A DNA stretch of 6,806 nt from positions 1-6,806 of the forward strand of contig DQVD01000125.1 of assembly GCA_015661935.1 (NCBI GenBank). Reading direction: 5' to 3'. Of this stretch, positions 1-6,344 are shown one piece after another. Origin of the DNA: Desulfocapsa sulfexigens. GTDB lineage: Bacteria; Desulfobacterota; Desulfobulbia; Desulfobulbales; Desulfocapsaceae. Every line of letters begins with the position of its first letter. Position 1 is the stretch's first letter. The position numbers were made by a program, and so were the translations under genes. Below the pieces are notes generated by a model. That model made no database searches and was not told where the DNA came from. It saw only the letters and a list, made by a program, of their open reading frames with translations.

Positions 1-43
1 GAAAGAAAATGGATCCAAGGATAAAAAGAATAATCCGTATCAT
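1..43 (-). CDS. Start of a downstream operon gene, hydrophobic N-terminus (partial)
   Basis: This is the first 14 codons of a gene that leaves the window at its left edge. An ATG at 43-41 follows the stop of the FAD oxidoreductase by 10 nt. It is preceded by GGAG at 53-50 with a 6-nt spacer, the clearest Shine-Dalgarno of the junctions I inspected. The readable residues are MIRIILFILGSIFF, a short basic start followed by an unbroken hydrophobic run. This fits a signal peptide or first membrane helix, so the product is probably exported or membrane-bound. Position and spacing make it the seventh gene of the operon. The family cannot be named from 14 residues. A chance ATG is possible, but the good ribosome site and sensible membrane-type start make a real gene likely. 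Confidence 0.65.
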   Translation of the reverse strand, partial: MIRIILFILGSIFF

Positions 44-53
44 AACGATCTCC

Positions 54-1520
54 CTAAAGGCGTATTTTTTTCCGAAACTCATCAGCCCCGAGAATCAGCT
101 TAACGGTGCTGAAGGACCCCATGATGGTGCCAATCAGACCCGGTGCCAGGACATTCTGCCCGGCAAGACACAGACCTTTTACCGCAGTACGGTTCAGCAA
201 TGCTGTGGCCAGTGTCTGGCTGGAAGACCGCAGTACTCCATAGGCACTGCCATCCGGGCTGTGTACCCAGTCACGTATGGTCAGTGGAGTGTAGGCATCC
301 AGTATCTTCATATCCTTGAAAGAACCAAATAGCTCTTCCGCCTCACAGAGAAGGCTTTCCGCATATTTATTTTTTACTTCACGATACTCATTGCCGCGCC
401 GTCCTGTTTGAGTTTCCTTCCAGGGAGCCCATAATTCATCATTGCCCGAAGTGAGGATAGACAGCAGTGTTGTGTTCTTTCTCTCACTTTTCCTAAACTG
501 ATAGTATTTCAAATCCGTTATATTGCCTTTTTTATCCGTATCCACTTGAAATATATTATGCGGGATTTCAGGATGGGAATTAGCATCGACCCGGGCATGA
601 ACGGTAAAAATGGAATGTGTGTTTTTTAATTTTGTAATGCGGTTTTTGTATGATGGTTTTACGGCACCATCGGGCAGCATTTTTAAAACAACTTGAGGGT
701 GAATAGCTGCAATCACAATTGAGCTTGTCAAACATTCACCGTTTTTTAATTGCACACCATTTACAGTCCGTGAACGAATTGTGATTTTATCCACTTCAGC
801 AGCGGTAATAACCTTCCCTCCCAATTCATTTAAGCGATCCACCAGTACAGCTGCCATATCGGCCCCACTCTGCTCCAGGCGCCAGGATGAAGAAAGGTAG
901 GATGCCAGGGCCATATTGTGATAGTACGCCGGACAATCTGCAATTGGCACTCCTATCCAGGATGAGGGAATGGCCAGAACACTTCTCAGGCCGGGAGAGC
1001 AGCCAAGCTGATCCAGGATTTCCCCGTAGGACTCTGCCTGATCGAGAAGGGAAAAATCATTATCTGATGCATACAGATGATCGAGCTCATGCAGCTGTTC
1101 GGAAGTCTTACGGATTGATACAAGGATCTGTTCTATGATTGTGTGCTCTGCAGGAAAAGTCTTTTTTAGACTCTCTTCATAGGCATCAAGGCCAACGGGC
1201 AAATCAAACCGGGCCGGATGTGTGGCCGGAGAATCAAAAAGATATCGATCAATGACACCATGCTGCCCCATACGTGAAACAGGGATACTGTCAGTTACAC
1301 CAAGATAATCAAAAAATTTTCTGAGAACCTGGCCGTTATCCAGTGACCCCAGATAATGCACTCCAGTCTCACATTCTATTCCATCACGCGTATAGCTGCG
1401 CAACAAACCTCCCGGCTGCCTGTTTTTTTCAAGAACAGTGACATCATGACCAAGCCCGGCAAGGATTATCGCTGTACTTAAACCACCAATTCCTGAACCA
1501 ATGATCACTATTTTTTTCAT
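54..1520 (-). CDS. FAD-dependent phytoene desaturase / retinol saturase-like oxidoreductase
   Basis: The 488-residue product is a flavoprotein of the CrtI/RetSat (COG1233-like) amine-oxidase superfamily. These enzymes desaturate or saturate C=C bonds in polyene or isoprenoid chains. Residues 8-13 are GSGIGG, the Rossmann dinucleotide motif, with E31 at the usual ribose-binding acidic position. PGGLLRS at 36-42 corresponds to the second GG motif that follows the Rossmann fold. ETGVHYLG at 51-58 resembles the conserved motif of all-trans-retinol 13,14-reductases. The C-terminal AGQNVLAPGLIG at 453-464 matches the family's closing FAD contact. The length is normal and the gene looks intact. Its ATG overlaps the TGA of the upstream SPASM radical SAM gene (ATGA). 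No carotenoid synthase genes are present, so the substrate is more likely an acyl chain made by the ACP and KAS encoded upstream. Family membership is firm; substrate and reaction direction are inference. Confidence 0.9.
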   Translation of the reverse strand: MKKIVIIGSGIGGLSTAIILAGLGHDVTVLEKNRQPGGLLRSYTRDGIECETGVHYLGSLDNGQVLRKFFDYLGVTDSIPVSRMGQHGVIDRYLFDSPATHPARFDLPVGLDAYEESLKKTFPAEHTIIEQILVSIRKTSEQLHELDHLYASDNDFSLLDQAESYGEILDQLGCSPGLRSVLAIPSSWIGVPIADCPAYYHNMALASYLSSSWRLEQSGADMAAVLVDRLNELGGKVITAAEVDKITIRSRTVNGVQLKNGECLTSSIVIAAIHPQVVLKMLPDGAVKPSYKNRITKLKNTHSIFTVHARVDANSHPEIPHNIFQVDTDKKGNITDLKYYQFRKSERKNTTLLSILTSGNDELWAPWKETQTGRRGNEYREVKNKYAESLLCEAEELFGSFKDMKILDAYTPLTIRDWVHSPDGSAYGVLRSSSQTLATALLNRTAVKGLCLAGQNVLAPGLIGTIMGSFSTVKLILGADEFRKKIRL

Positions 1521-2548
1521 TCTGGTTTCTGATTCCTCCAGCAGGTTGGATCAGATGCCAGATAATCACCGGTGAGCTGATAGGCGGCTCCACGACAACC
1601 ATAGCATTCCGAGGCCTTGTCGCAATCCCGGCATTCGCCTTTAATCATCTCCCGATAATTCTTTAGATTTTGCACCACTTCACTGTTTTTAAGGATATGC
1701 CCAAGTTTATTATTTCGTATATTATCAAGTGGAATGGTCACGCCAACGCAGGGTGTCACATCACCGGTGGCAGTCACCAGACAGGACACCTGATGACGCA
1801 TGCATCTATTGCCGACCAGTGGTGGCTGCGGCTCCCAATCCCATCCATATTGTTCCCGATCTATCCTGGAAAGTTCAACAAACAATTCTTTTAGTTTAAT
1901 GGAATCAACGGCTAACCAAAGATTATCCAAGGCATTTTCCTGGGGAGTAATCACTTCAAAATAGGGTTCCATTTTCTGATCACGCACCCATTTCCACATA
2001 TCCACCAACTCATCAAAGTTAGGTTGACAAATCACAGTGGAGAGAGCAAGAAATAGATCATCCGATGGATATCCGGCATCTTTTAAATTGGCAAAAGCAG
2101 TTTGAATAATATCATAGGCACCACCCCTTCCAGCCAGACGATCCTGAATTTCTCTGTTGCGCGAGTTCAGTTTCAGAACAACCCTGACTTTCAGTTCCGC
2201 CAGAAGCTTTGCAAGTTTGGCATCCACTCCGGTTCCATTGGTGAACAATTCAATTTCCAGGCCATGGTCATTCAGAAAGTTCAACATCTCAGGAAGGTGT
2301 GGATAGATACTTGGTTCACCACCCAAAATAATAATTTTTTTGGCACCAAGTTCCTTTGCCTGCAGGAGTACATCCTTTATCTCATCCCTTGAAAGCTCTC
2401 CTTTGCACTCCTGTTGCTCAGGCACATAGCAGTACGAGCAGCGAAAGTTACAAATACGGCTAAACTCTATTTCCATGGACAGCAGCCTGTCTTCGGCCAC
2501 TGCTTTTTTTATTTCTTCTTCTGTAAATTCAAGATTATATAACTGCAT
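1517..2548 (-). CDS. Radical SAM enzyme with SPASM-type C-terminal domain
   Basis: The 343-residue product carries the radical SAM cluster motif CNFRCSYC, with C33, C37 and C40 as ligands for the SAM-binding [4Fe-4S] cluster. GGEP at 76-79 is the usual SAM-binding loop. The C-terminal part is cysteine-rich: C249, C256, C267, C306, C309, C315, C318 and C336. The CX2CX5CX2C run at 306-318 closely resembles a SPASM/twitch domain that would hold one or two auxiliary Fe-S clusters. SPASM enzymes often modify peptides or proteins, but no precursor peptide is visible here and every neighbour is a lipid-type gene, so a lipid or small-molecule substrate is plausible (inference). The gene starts 13 nt after the B12 radical SAM stop, with only a weak GAG ribosome site, and its TGA overlaps the next ATG. 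The family call is strong; the reaction is unknown. Confidence 0.9.
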   Translation of the reverse strand: MQLYNLEFTEEEIKKAVAEDRLLSMEIEFSRICNFRCSYCYVPEQQECKGELSRDEIKDVLLQAKELGAKKIIILGGEPSIYPHLPEMLNFLNDHGLEIELFTNGTGVDAKLAKLLAELKVRVVLKLNSRNREIQDRLAGRGGAYDIIQTAFANLKDAGYPSDDLFLALSTVICQPNFDELVDMWKWVRDQKMEPYFEVITPQENALDNLWLAVDSIKLKELFVELSRIDREQYGWDWEPQPPLVGNRCMRHQVSCLVTATGDVTPCVGVTIPLDNIRNNKLGHILKNSEVVQNLKNYREMIKGECRDCDKASECYGCRGAAYQLTGDYLASDPTCWRNQKPE

Positions 2549-2561
2549 ATTACTCTATATA

Positions 2562-4058
2562 TTAATAGCCTTTAAGGTCATCAAAAGTATTCATTCGTTC
2601 CAGTCGTACAATCTCCCGCTGAAATCGCCCTTCCCAGCCATGTTTTTTCATTACCCACCTGTAGTGCAGTTTCAGGTAGGGTTTAAAAACAAACCGCCAG
2701 ATCCACGTCCAGAGCATTCCCTGCCTTTTGACAGAATTTGGTGGCTTCCACCAGCCAAGCACCACTTGCCGCTGATACCAGAATTGATACTGTAATTCAT
2801 CCGAATCAAGAAAGTTAGTTCGAACATTTGCCCAGAGCCCGTTATATTTTTTGAGATCTGTTTTATTTGTTATCAGTTCCTGCGACAGAAGAGAGTCTCG
2901 CATCCCTGTTTTCGGATAAGGGGTGATAATCTGGCAATAGGCTGCATCTGCACCAATTTCTTTAAAAAACTCATAATTTTCTTTGATGGACTGGGCATCA
3001 TCTTCAGGAAAACCAAAGATAAGCCCTCCAATTACCATCATTCCATGTTTATGGCAATTTTCAATGGCCAGTTTGGATGCGGCGACAATATCGCCCTTAC
3101 CGGCTATACGGAGGTTCTTTTTGGAGCCATTTTCTATCCCTAAAAACACAGAGCAAAAACCGACCTCAGCCATCTTCGCCACCATATCTTCTCGCATTGA
3201 CATGGTGATACAATCGGCCTGCACAAAGAGTCTCAGCTTTTTATAGCCTTTTGCAATAATGGCATCGCATAATTCAATCACCCGGGTTGGGTTAAGAACC
3301 ATATTATCATCGGCAATAAAAATAGAACGAACTTTGCAGTTATAATAAATATCATCAATATCATCAAGAACACGACTGATGGGATACACTCTAAACGTTC
3401 GCCCATACATATTTTTCATACTGCAGAAATCACATGATCTTGTGCAGCCACGTGTTGTTTCCAGCGCCTCAATTCCTGCATTCATAAGGTGATAGCCCCA
3501 GGTTAGCCTGCGCTTATCACGAATGGGACGTTTTAAATTTGCAAGATCAAGATTATCGGCCCTGGGATTATGGATAAACTTTGCATCATTTTCACTTCGA
3601 AAAGAAAGTGATGGGATCTCAGCATATTTATCTGTTCCGTCAAGAGCGTTCACCAGACGACGGCACACCTCCTCACCTTCACCCCTTACGATAAAATCAA
3701 TCCATTGCGATTCGGGAGATTCGGCTATTTCCTCCGCCATCAGGGTTGCATGATACCCGCCAATAACTATTTTTATTTCAGGACGCAGTTCTTTAATCAA
3801 ATGCGCAATTTTAATACAGGTATCAAACTGCCAGGCCATGGCAGATAACCCCACCAGATCAGGCGTTATCCTGCCGATAATTTTTGTCAGATATTTTTTG
3901 ACAGAGCGACGCTTGCGGATAAGATCAACCAGGTACACATTATGTTTCGGGTCAATGTTTCCCCCGATACTTGCAATACCAAGGTTTGGGATATGCACCG
4001 CAGCTTCGTGAACAAGTATGGGCACCACATCCGGCATGGAAATTAATAATACCTTCAT
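2562..4058 (-). CDS. B12-binding radical SAM enzyme (class B type)
   Basis: The 498-residue product has an N-terminal cobalamin-binding-like domain (about 1-140), including GGYHAT at 100-105 and VRGEGEE at 124-130, motifs usual in B12-binding radical SAM proteins. The radical SAM core follows, with TTRGCTRSCDFC at 201-212 and cluster ligands C205, C209 and C212. Members of this class methylate unactivated carbons or catalyse ring contraction and rearrangement, as in BchE-like, HpnR-like and P-methylase relatives. The C-terminal 75 residues (424-498) are rich in Trp, Arg and Lys, with eight Trp, which could suit a membrane surface or lipid substrate (inference). The ATG overlaps the acyltransferase TGA (ATGA), and GGAAGAG just upstream is an acceptable ribosome site. 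The gene is complete with all key cysteines. Whether it methylates or does other radical chemistry cannot be read from the sequence. Confidence 0.9.
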   Translation of the reverse strand: MKVLLISMPDVVPILVHEAAVHIPNLGIASIGGNIDPKHNVYLVDLIRKRRSVKKYLTKIIGRITPDLVGLSAMAWQFDTCIKIAHLIKELRPEIKIVIGGYHATLMAEEIAESPESQWIDFIVRGEGEEVCRRLVNALDGTDKYAEIPSLSFRSENDAKFIHNPRADNLDLANLKRPIRDKRRLTWGYHLMNAGIEALETTRGCTRSCDFCSMKNMYGRTFRVYPISRVLDDIDDIYYNCKVRSIFIADDNMVLNPTRVIELCDAIIAKGYKKLRLFVQADCITMSMREDMVAKMAEVGFCSVFLGIENGSKKNLRIAGKGDIVAASKLAIENCHKHGMMVIGGLIFGFPEDDAQSIKENYEFFKEIGADAAYCQIITPYPKTGMRDSLLSQELITNKTDLKKYNGLWANVRTNFLDSDELQYQFWYQRQVVLGWWKPPNSVKRQGMLWTWIWRFVFKPYLKLHYRWVMKKHGWEGRFQREIVRLERMNTFDDLKGY

Positions 4059-4849
4059 TCTATCTCTTCCCTGCTACTGCTGCGGCTTTCAAATATTTGC
4101 CGAACTTCTTTTTCAAGTGCTGCGGCAGAGACTTTTTCCTTAGCGTTTACTACTTCAACACAGGCAAGAACCTTCATTCTGATGCGATTGTCCACCCGTG
4201 TGTTAAAGAAAAACTTTCCCGGTGTAAAAAGTTTGTCCGTGTTGCAAAGATGTAACACATGGATGGGACATCTGTACATGCGTCCAATCTTAAAAACTCC
4301 TTTGTGAAAATCGCCAAGCTTATCATCCTGATTTCGGGTACCTTCAGGAAAGACAAAGAGATTTCCCCCGTTTTTTAAAAACTCACCCATATTTTCCACC
4401 TGTTCGATCATTCTTTTTGCATGCACACCTTCCGTGGTCGAGGGCAGATATCCTGAATTTTTTACAAACCAGCCAAAGATCGGTATCTGAAAAAATTTTG
4501 TTTTAACGATGGTTTTTTGTCTTTTCCACAGAGAAATAAAAATGAGCGGATCAAGATAGGACAGGTGGTTACAGACAATGATGGAACCACGAATATTGCT
4601 AATTTCAGGATCAATATCCCATTTGTGACAGGGCGCCAATACACGAAGCAGCCACAGAAAACCTTTAAAAAACAGATGGTCAATATACTGAAAGGCCCGT
4701 TCCCTATCCCTGGAAAAGAAAAAGGCTGCAATATAGAAAAAAGAAAAGAAAAACAGGAAAGCAAAAATAAAATAGATCCAGCATACAAACGTCACCACAA
4801 AATCGCTCAACCTGTCAAGAAAACCAGCCTGTGAATTATTCCCGGCCAT
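4055..4849 (-). CDS. PlsC-family 1-acylglycerol-3-phosphate acyltransferase-like protein
   Basis: The 264-residue product is an LPLAT/PlsC-type acyltransferase, a family that moves acyl groups from acyl-ACP or acyl-CoA to a hydroxyl, usually on lysophosphatidic acid. Residues 94-100 are NHLSYLD, the HX4D catalytic motif with H95 and D100. FPEGTR at 167-172 is the phosphate-binding motif of the family. An exceptionally Phe-rich hydrophobic segment at about 18-45 should anchor the protein in the inner membrane with the active site at the cytoplasmic face. The length is normal. The first 14 nt of the gene overlap the end of the KAS gene and no strong ribosome site is visible, so translation is probably coupled. 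Its place beside a dedicated ACP and KAS suggests it loads the pathway's special acyl chain onto a glycerolipid or another acceptor (inference). The housekeeping plsC is an alternative but less likely inside this operon. Confidence 0.88.
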   Translation of the reverse strand: MAGNNSQAGFLDRLSDFVVTFVCWIYFIFAFLFFFSFFYIAAFFFSRDRERAFQYIDHLFFKGFLWLLRVLAPCHKWDIDPEISNIRGSIIVCNHLSYLDPLIFISLWKRQKTIVKTKFFQIPIFGWFVKNSGYLPSTTEGVHAKRMIEQVENMGEFLKNGGNLFVFPEGTRNQDDKLGDFHKGVFKIGRMYRCPIHVLHLCNTDKLFTPGKFFFNTRVDNRIRMKVLACVEVVNAKEKVSAAALEKEVRQIFESRSSSREEIE

Positions 4850-6074
4850 CTGTGATGATCAGGCAGGTATTAACCCCGCCAAAGGCAAAATTCTGAATGG
4901 CGGCAGTGCTGGTTCCGATCTCGGTTACTTCACGAACATGACGGAGCATGGCGCAACGTTCGTCCACGTCTTCAAGATTAAGGGTGGGTGCCAGAAAACC
5001 CTGTTCCATCATATACAGACTTAAAATCAGCTCAATCGCTCCACAGGTTCCCATGGTATGGCCCATATAGCTTTTCAGCCCAATCACCCGGGGCTTGTTG
5101 CCATACACCTCATTAATGGCCTGAGATTCTATAACATCACCCATTTTGGTAGCTGTGGCATGAGCAGAAATAAAATCAACATCATCGGGTTGTATCTTTG
5201 CGGCATCAAGTGCCAGTTGCAGGGTAGCGGTGATTCCATCAAGATTGGGAAGAATCAGATCACCGCCATTATTATTACAGGCAAAACCGATCACTTCACC
5301 GAGTATTGTTGCGCCGCGTGCACGCGCGTGTTCGTATTCTTCAAGAAGTACTGCAGCTCCTCCTTCACCAACCACCAGGCCATCGCGATTGCTATCAAAG
5401 GGGCGTGGGGTACGTTCAGGTGTATCATTATAATCAACGGAACAGGCGAGCAGATTATCAAAGACAGCAACCGTTGTGGTGTCGTATTCATCGGCACCTC
5501 CTGCAATCATAGCATCCTGCATCCCGAATTTTACCATTTCGTAGGCAAAACCAATGGATTGACTCGATGTGGTGCATGCCGTGGACGAGGCAACCACCCG
5601 ACCGGTGATACCAAACATTCTGGTAATATTTACGGCTGTGGTATGTACCATGGATTTTAAATAATCCACGGCCCCAATGGAGGAAAACTTTGATTTGTCT
5701 TTGTTGAAAAAAGTCTTGTAGATATTACGCTGTATTGTTGGGCTGCCGTGGGTTGAACTAAACGAGACTCCCAGACGACCGGAGCGTATAAATTCCTGGC
5801 TCAAACCCGATTCTGCCAGCACATCACCCGCCACCTTACAGGCATAATAGGCAACAGGTCCCATGGTTTTTGTGTCTTTACGGGCAAAACCGTATTCAAT
5901 GGGATAATCAACGGTGCCAAAAACTTTTGAATGAATCCGTTCGGTGAGCAAACCATCGTCACGGAGCGGTTTCACACCGGATTTGCCTTTCCTGAGACTT
6001 TCTACAATATCATCTTTTCCATAGCCAATGGGAGTAATTGCAGAACAGGCAGTAATAACAACTCGTCTTTCCAT
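4836..6074 (-). CDS. Beta-ketoacyl-ACP synthase, FabF/FabB-like
   Basis: Starting at the ATG at 6074 gives 412 residues, normal for a KAS I/II condensing enzyme, which elongates an acyl chain by decarboxylative Claisen condensation with malonyl-ACP. The Cys-His-His triad is complete: C167 in STACTTS, H305 in HATAT, and H339 in MGHTMG, with K334 just before it. NFAFGG at 395-400 is the usual C-terminal Gly-rich motif. I chose ATG 6074 because GGTGA lies 5 nt upstream and MERRVVITA matches the family start. An in-frame GTG at 6083 would add three residues and sit 3 nt from the ACP stop. The residue after HATAT is Lys (K310), where FabF usually has Pro. The gene lies 12 nt after the ACP gene and overlaps the acyltransferase. 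All catalytic residues are present, so it should be an active elongating KAS rather than a chain-length factor. A dedicated secondary pathway is inferred from context. Confidence 0.92.
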   Translation of the reverse strand: MERRVVITACSAITPIGYGKDDIVESLRKGKSGVKPLRDDGLLTERIHSKVFGTVDYPIEYGFARKDTKTMGPVAYYACKVAGDVLAESGLSQEFIRSGRLGVSFSSTHGSPTIQRNIYKTFFNKDKSKFSSIGAVDYLKSMVHTTAVNITRMFGITGRVVASSTACTTSSQSIGFAYEMVKFGMQDAMIAGGADEYDTTTVAVFDNLLACSVDYNDTPERTPRPFDSNRDGLVVGEGGAAVLLEEYEHARARGATILGEVIGFACNNNGGDLILPNLDGITATLQLALDAAKIQPDDVDFISAHATATKMGDVIESQAINEVYGNKPRVIGLKSYMGHTMGTCGAIELILSLYMMEQGFLAPTLNLEDVDERCAMLRHVREVTEIGTSTAAIQNFAFGGVNTCLIITDGRE

Positions 6075-6086
6075 ACAAATCACCGA

Positions 6087-6344
6087 TTAGCTTTTATGGG
6101 CATCCTGAATGGTTTCAATATAATCGAGGATATCATTGATGGTACGAATACTCATTGCCTTCTCCTTTTCTTTCCGGGAAATCTGAAAGCCGAGCATTTC
6201 TTCAATTTTTGCCAAAAGTTCAATGGCATCGATACTGTCGAATCCGTGATCATCACGGAGGTTATCCGTAAGGCCAGGATTCTCAAATTCAAATTCATCT
6301 ACTAAAATTGCTACTATCTTTTCCTGCAGTTCATCTCTTGTCAT
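6087..6344 (-). CDS. Acyl carrier protein
   Basis: The 85-residue acidic protein has the ACP signature GFDSIDAIEL at 34-43, with S37 as the site for the 4'-phosphopantetheine arm. The four-helix ACP length and the acidic helix after the serine both fit. It would carry the growing or finished acyl chain as a thioester for the neighbouring ketosynthase and acyltransferase in the cytoplasm. The motif DSID differs from the DSLD of typical primary-metabolism AcpP, and the gene heads an accessory operon, so I read it as a specialised ACP rather than the housekeeping one (inference). It is the first recognisable gene of the operon. The ribosome site is modest (AGG about 9 nt before ATG 6344), and the stop lies 12 nt before the chosen KAS start. 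No phosphopantetheinyl transferase is in the window. Confidence 0.9.
   Translation of the reverse strand: MTRDELQEKIVAILVDEFEFENPGLTDNLRDDHGFDSIDAIELLAKIEEMLGFQISRKEKEKAMSIRTINDILDYIETIQDAHKS

Noticed and set aside
54..1520. Carotenoid biosynthesis as the pathway, based on the CrtI-like enzyme
   Set aside because: There is no phytoene synthase, prenyltransferase or cyclase in the window, and the neighbours are acyl-chain enzymes.
1517..2548. Peptide natural product (RiPP) cluster, based on the SPASM enzyme
   Set aside because: No precursor peptide, protease or peptide transporter is visible, and the operon gaps are too small to hide one.
5058..5660. A 200-codon plus-strand open frame inside the KAS region
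   Set aside because: It is antisense to a KAS gene with a complete catalytic triad, and its translation shows no domain. It is a shadow of codon use on the other strand.
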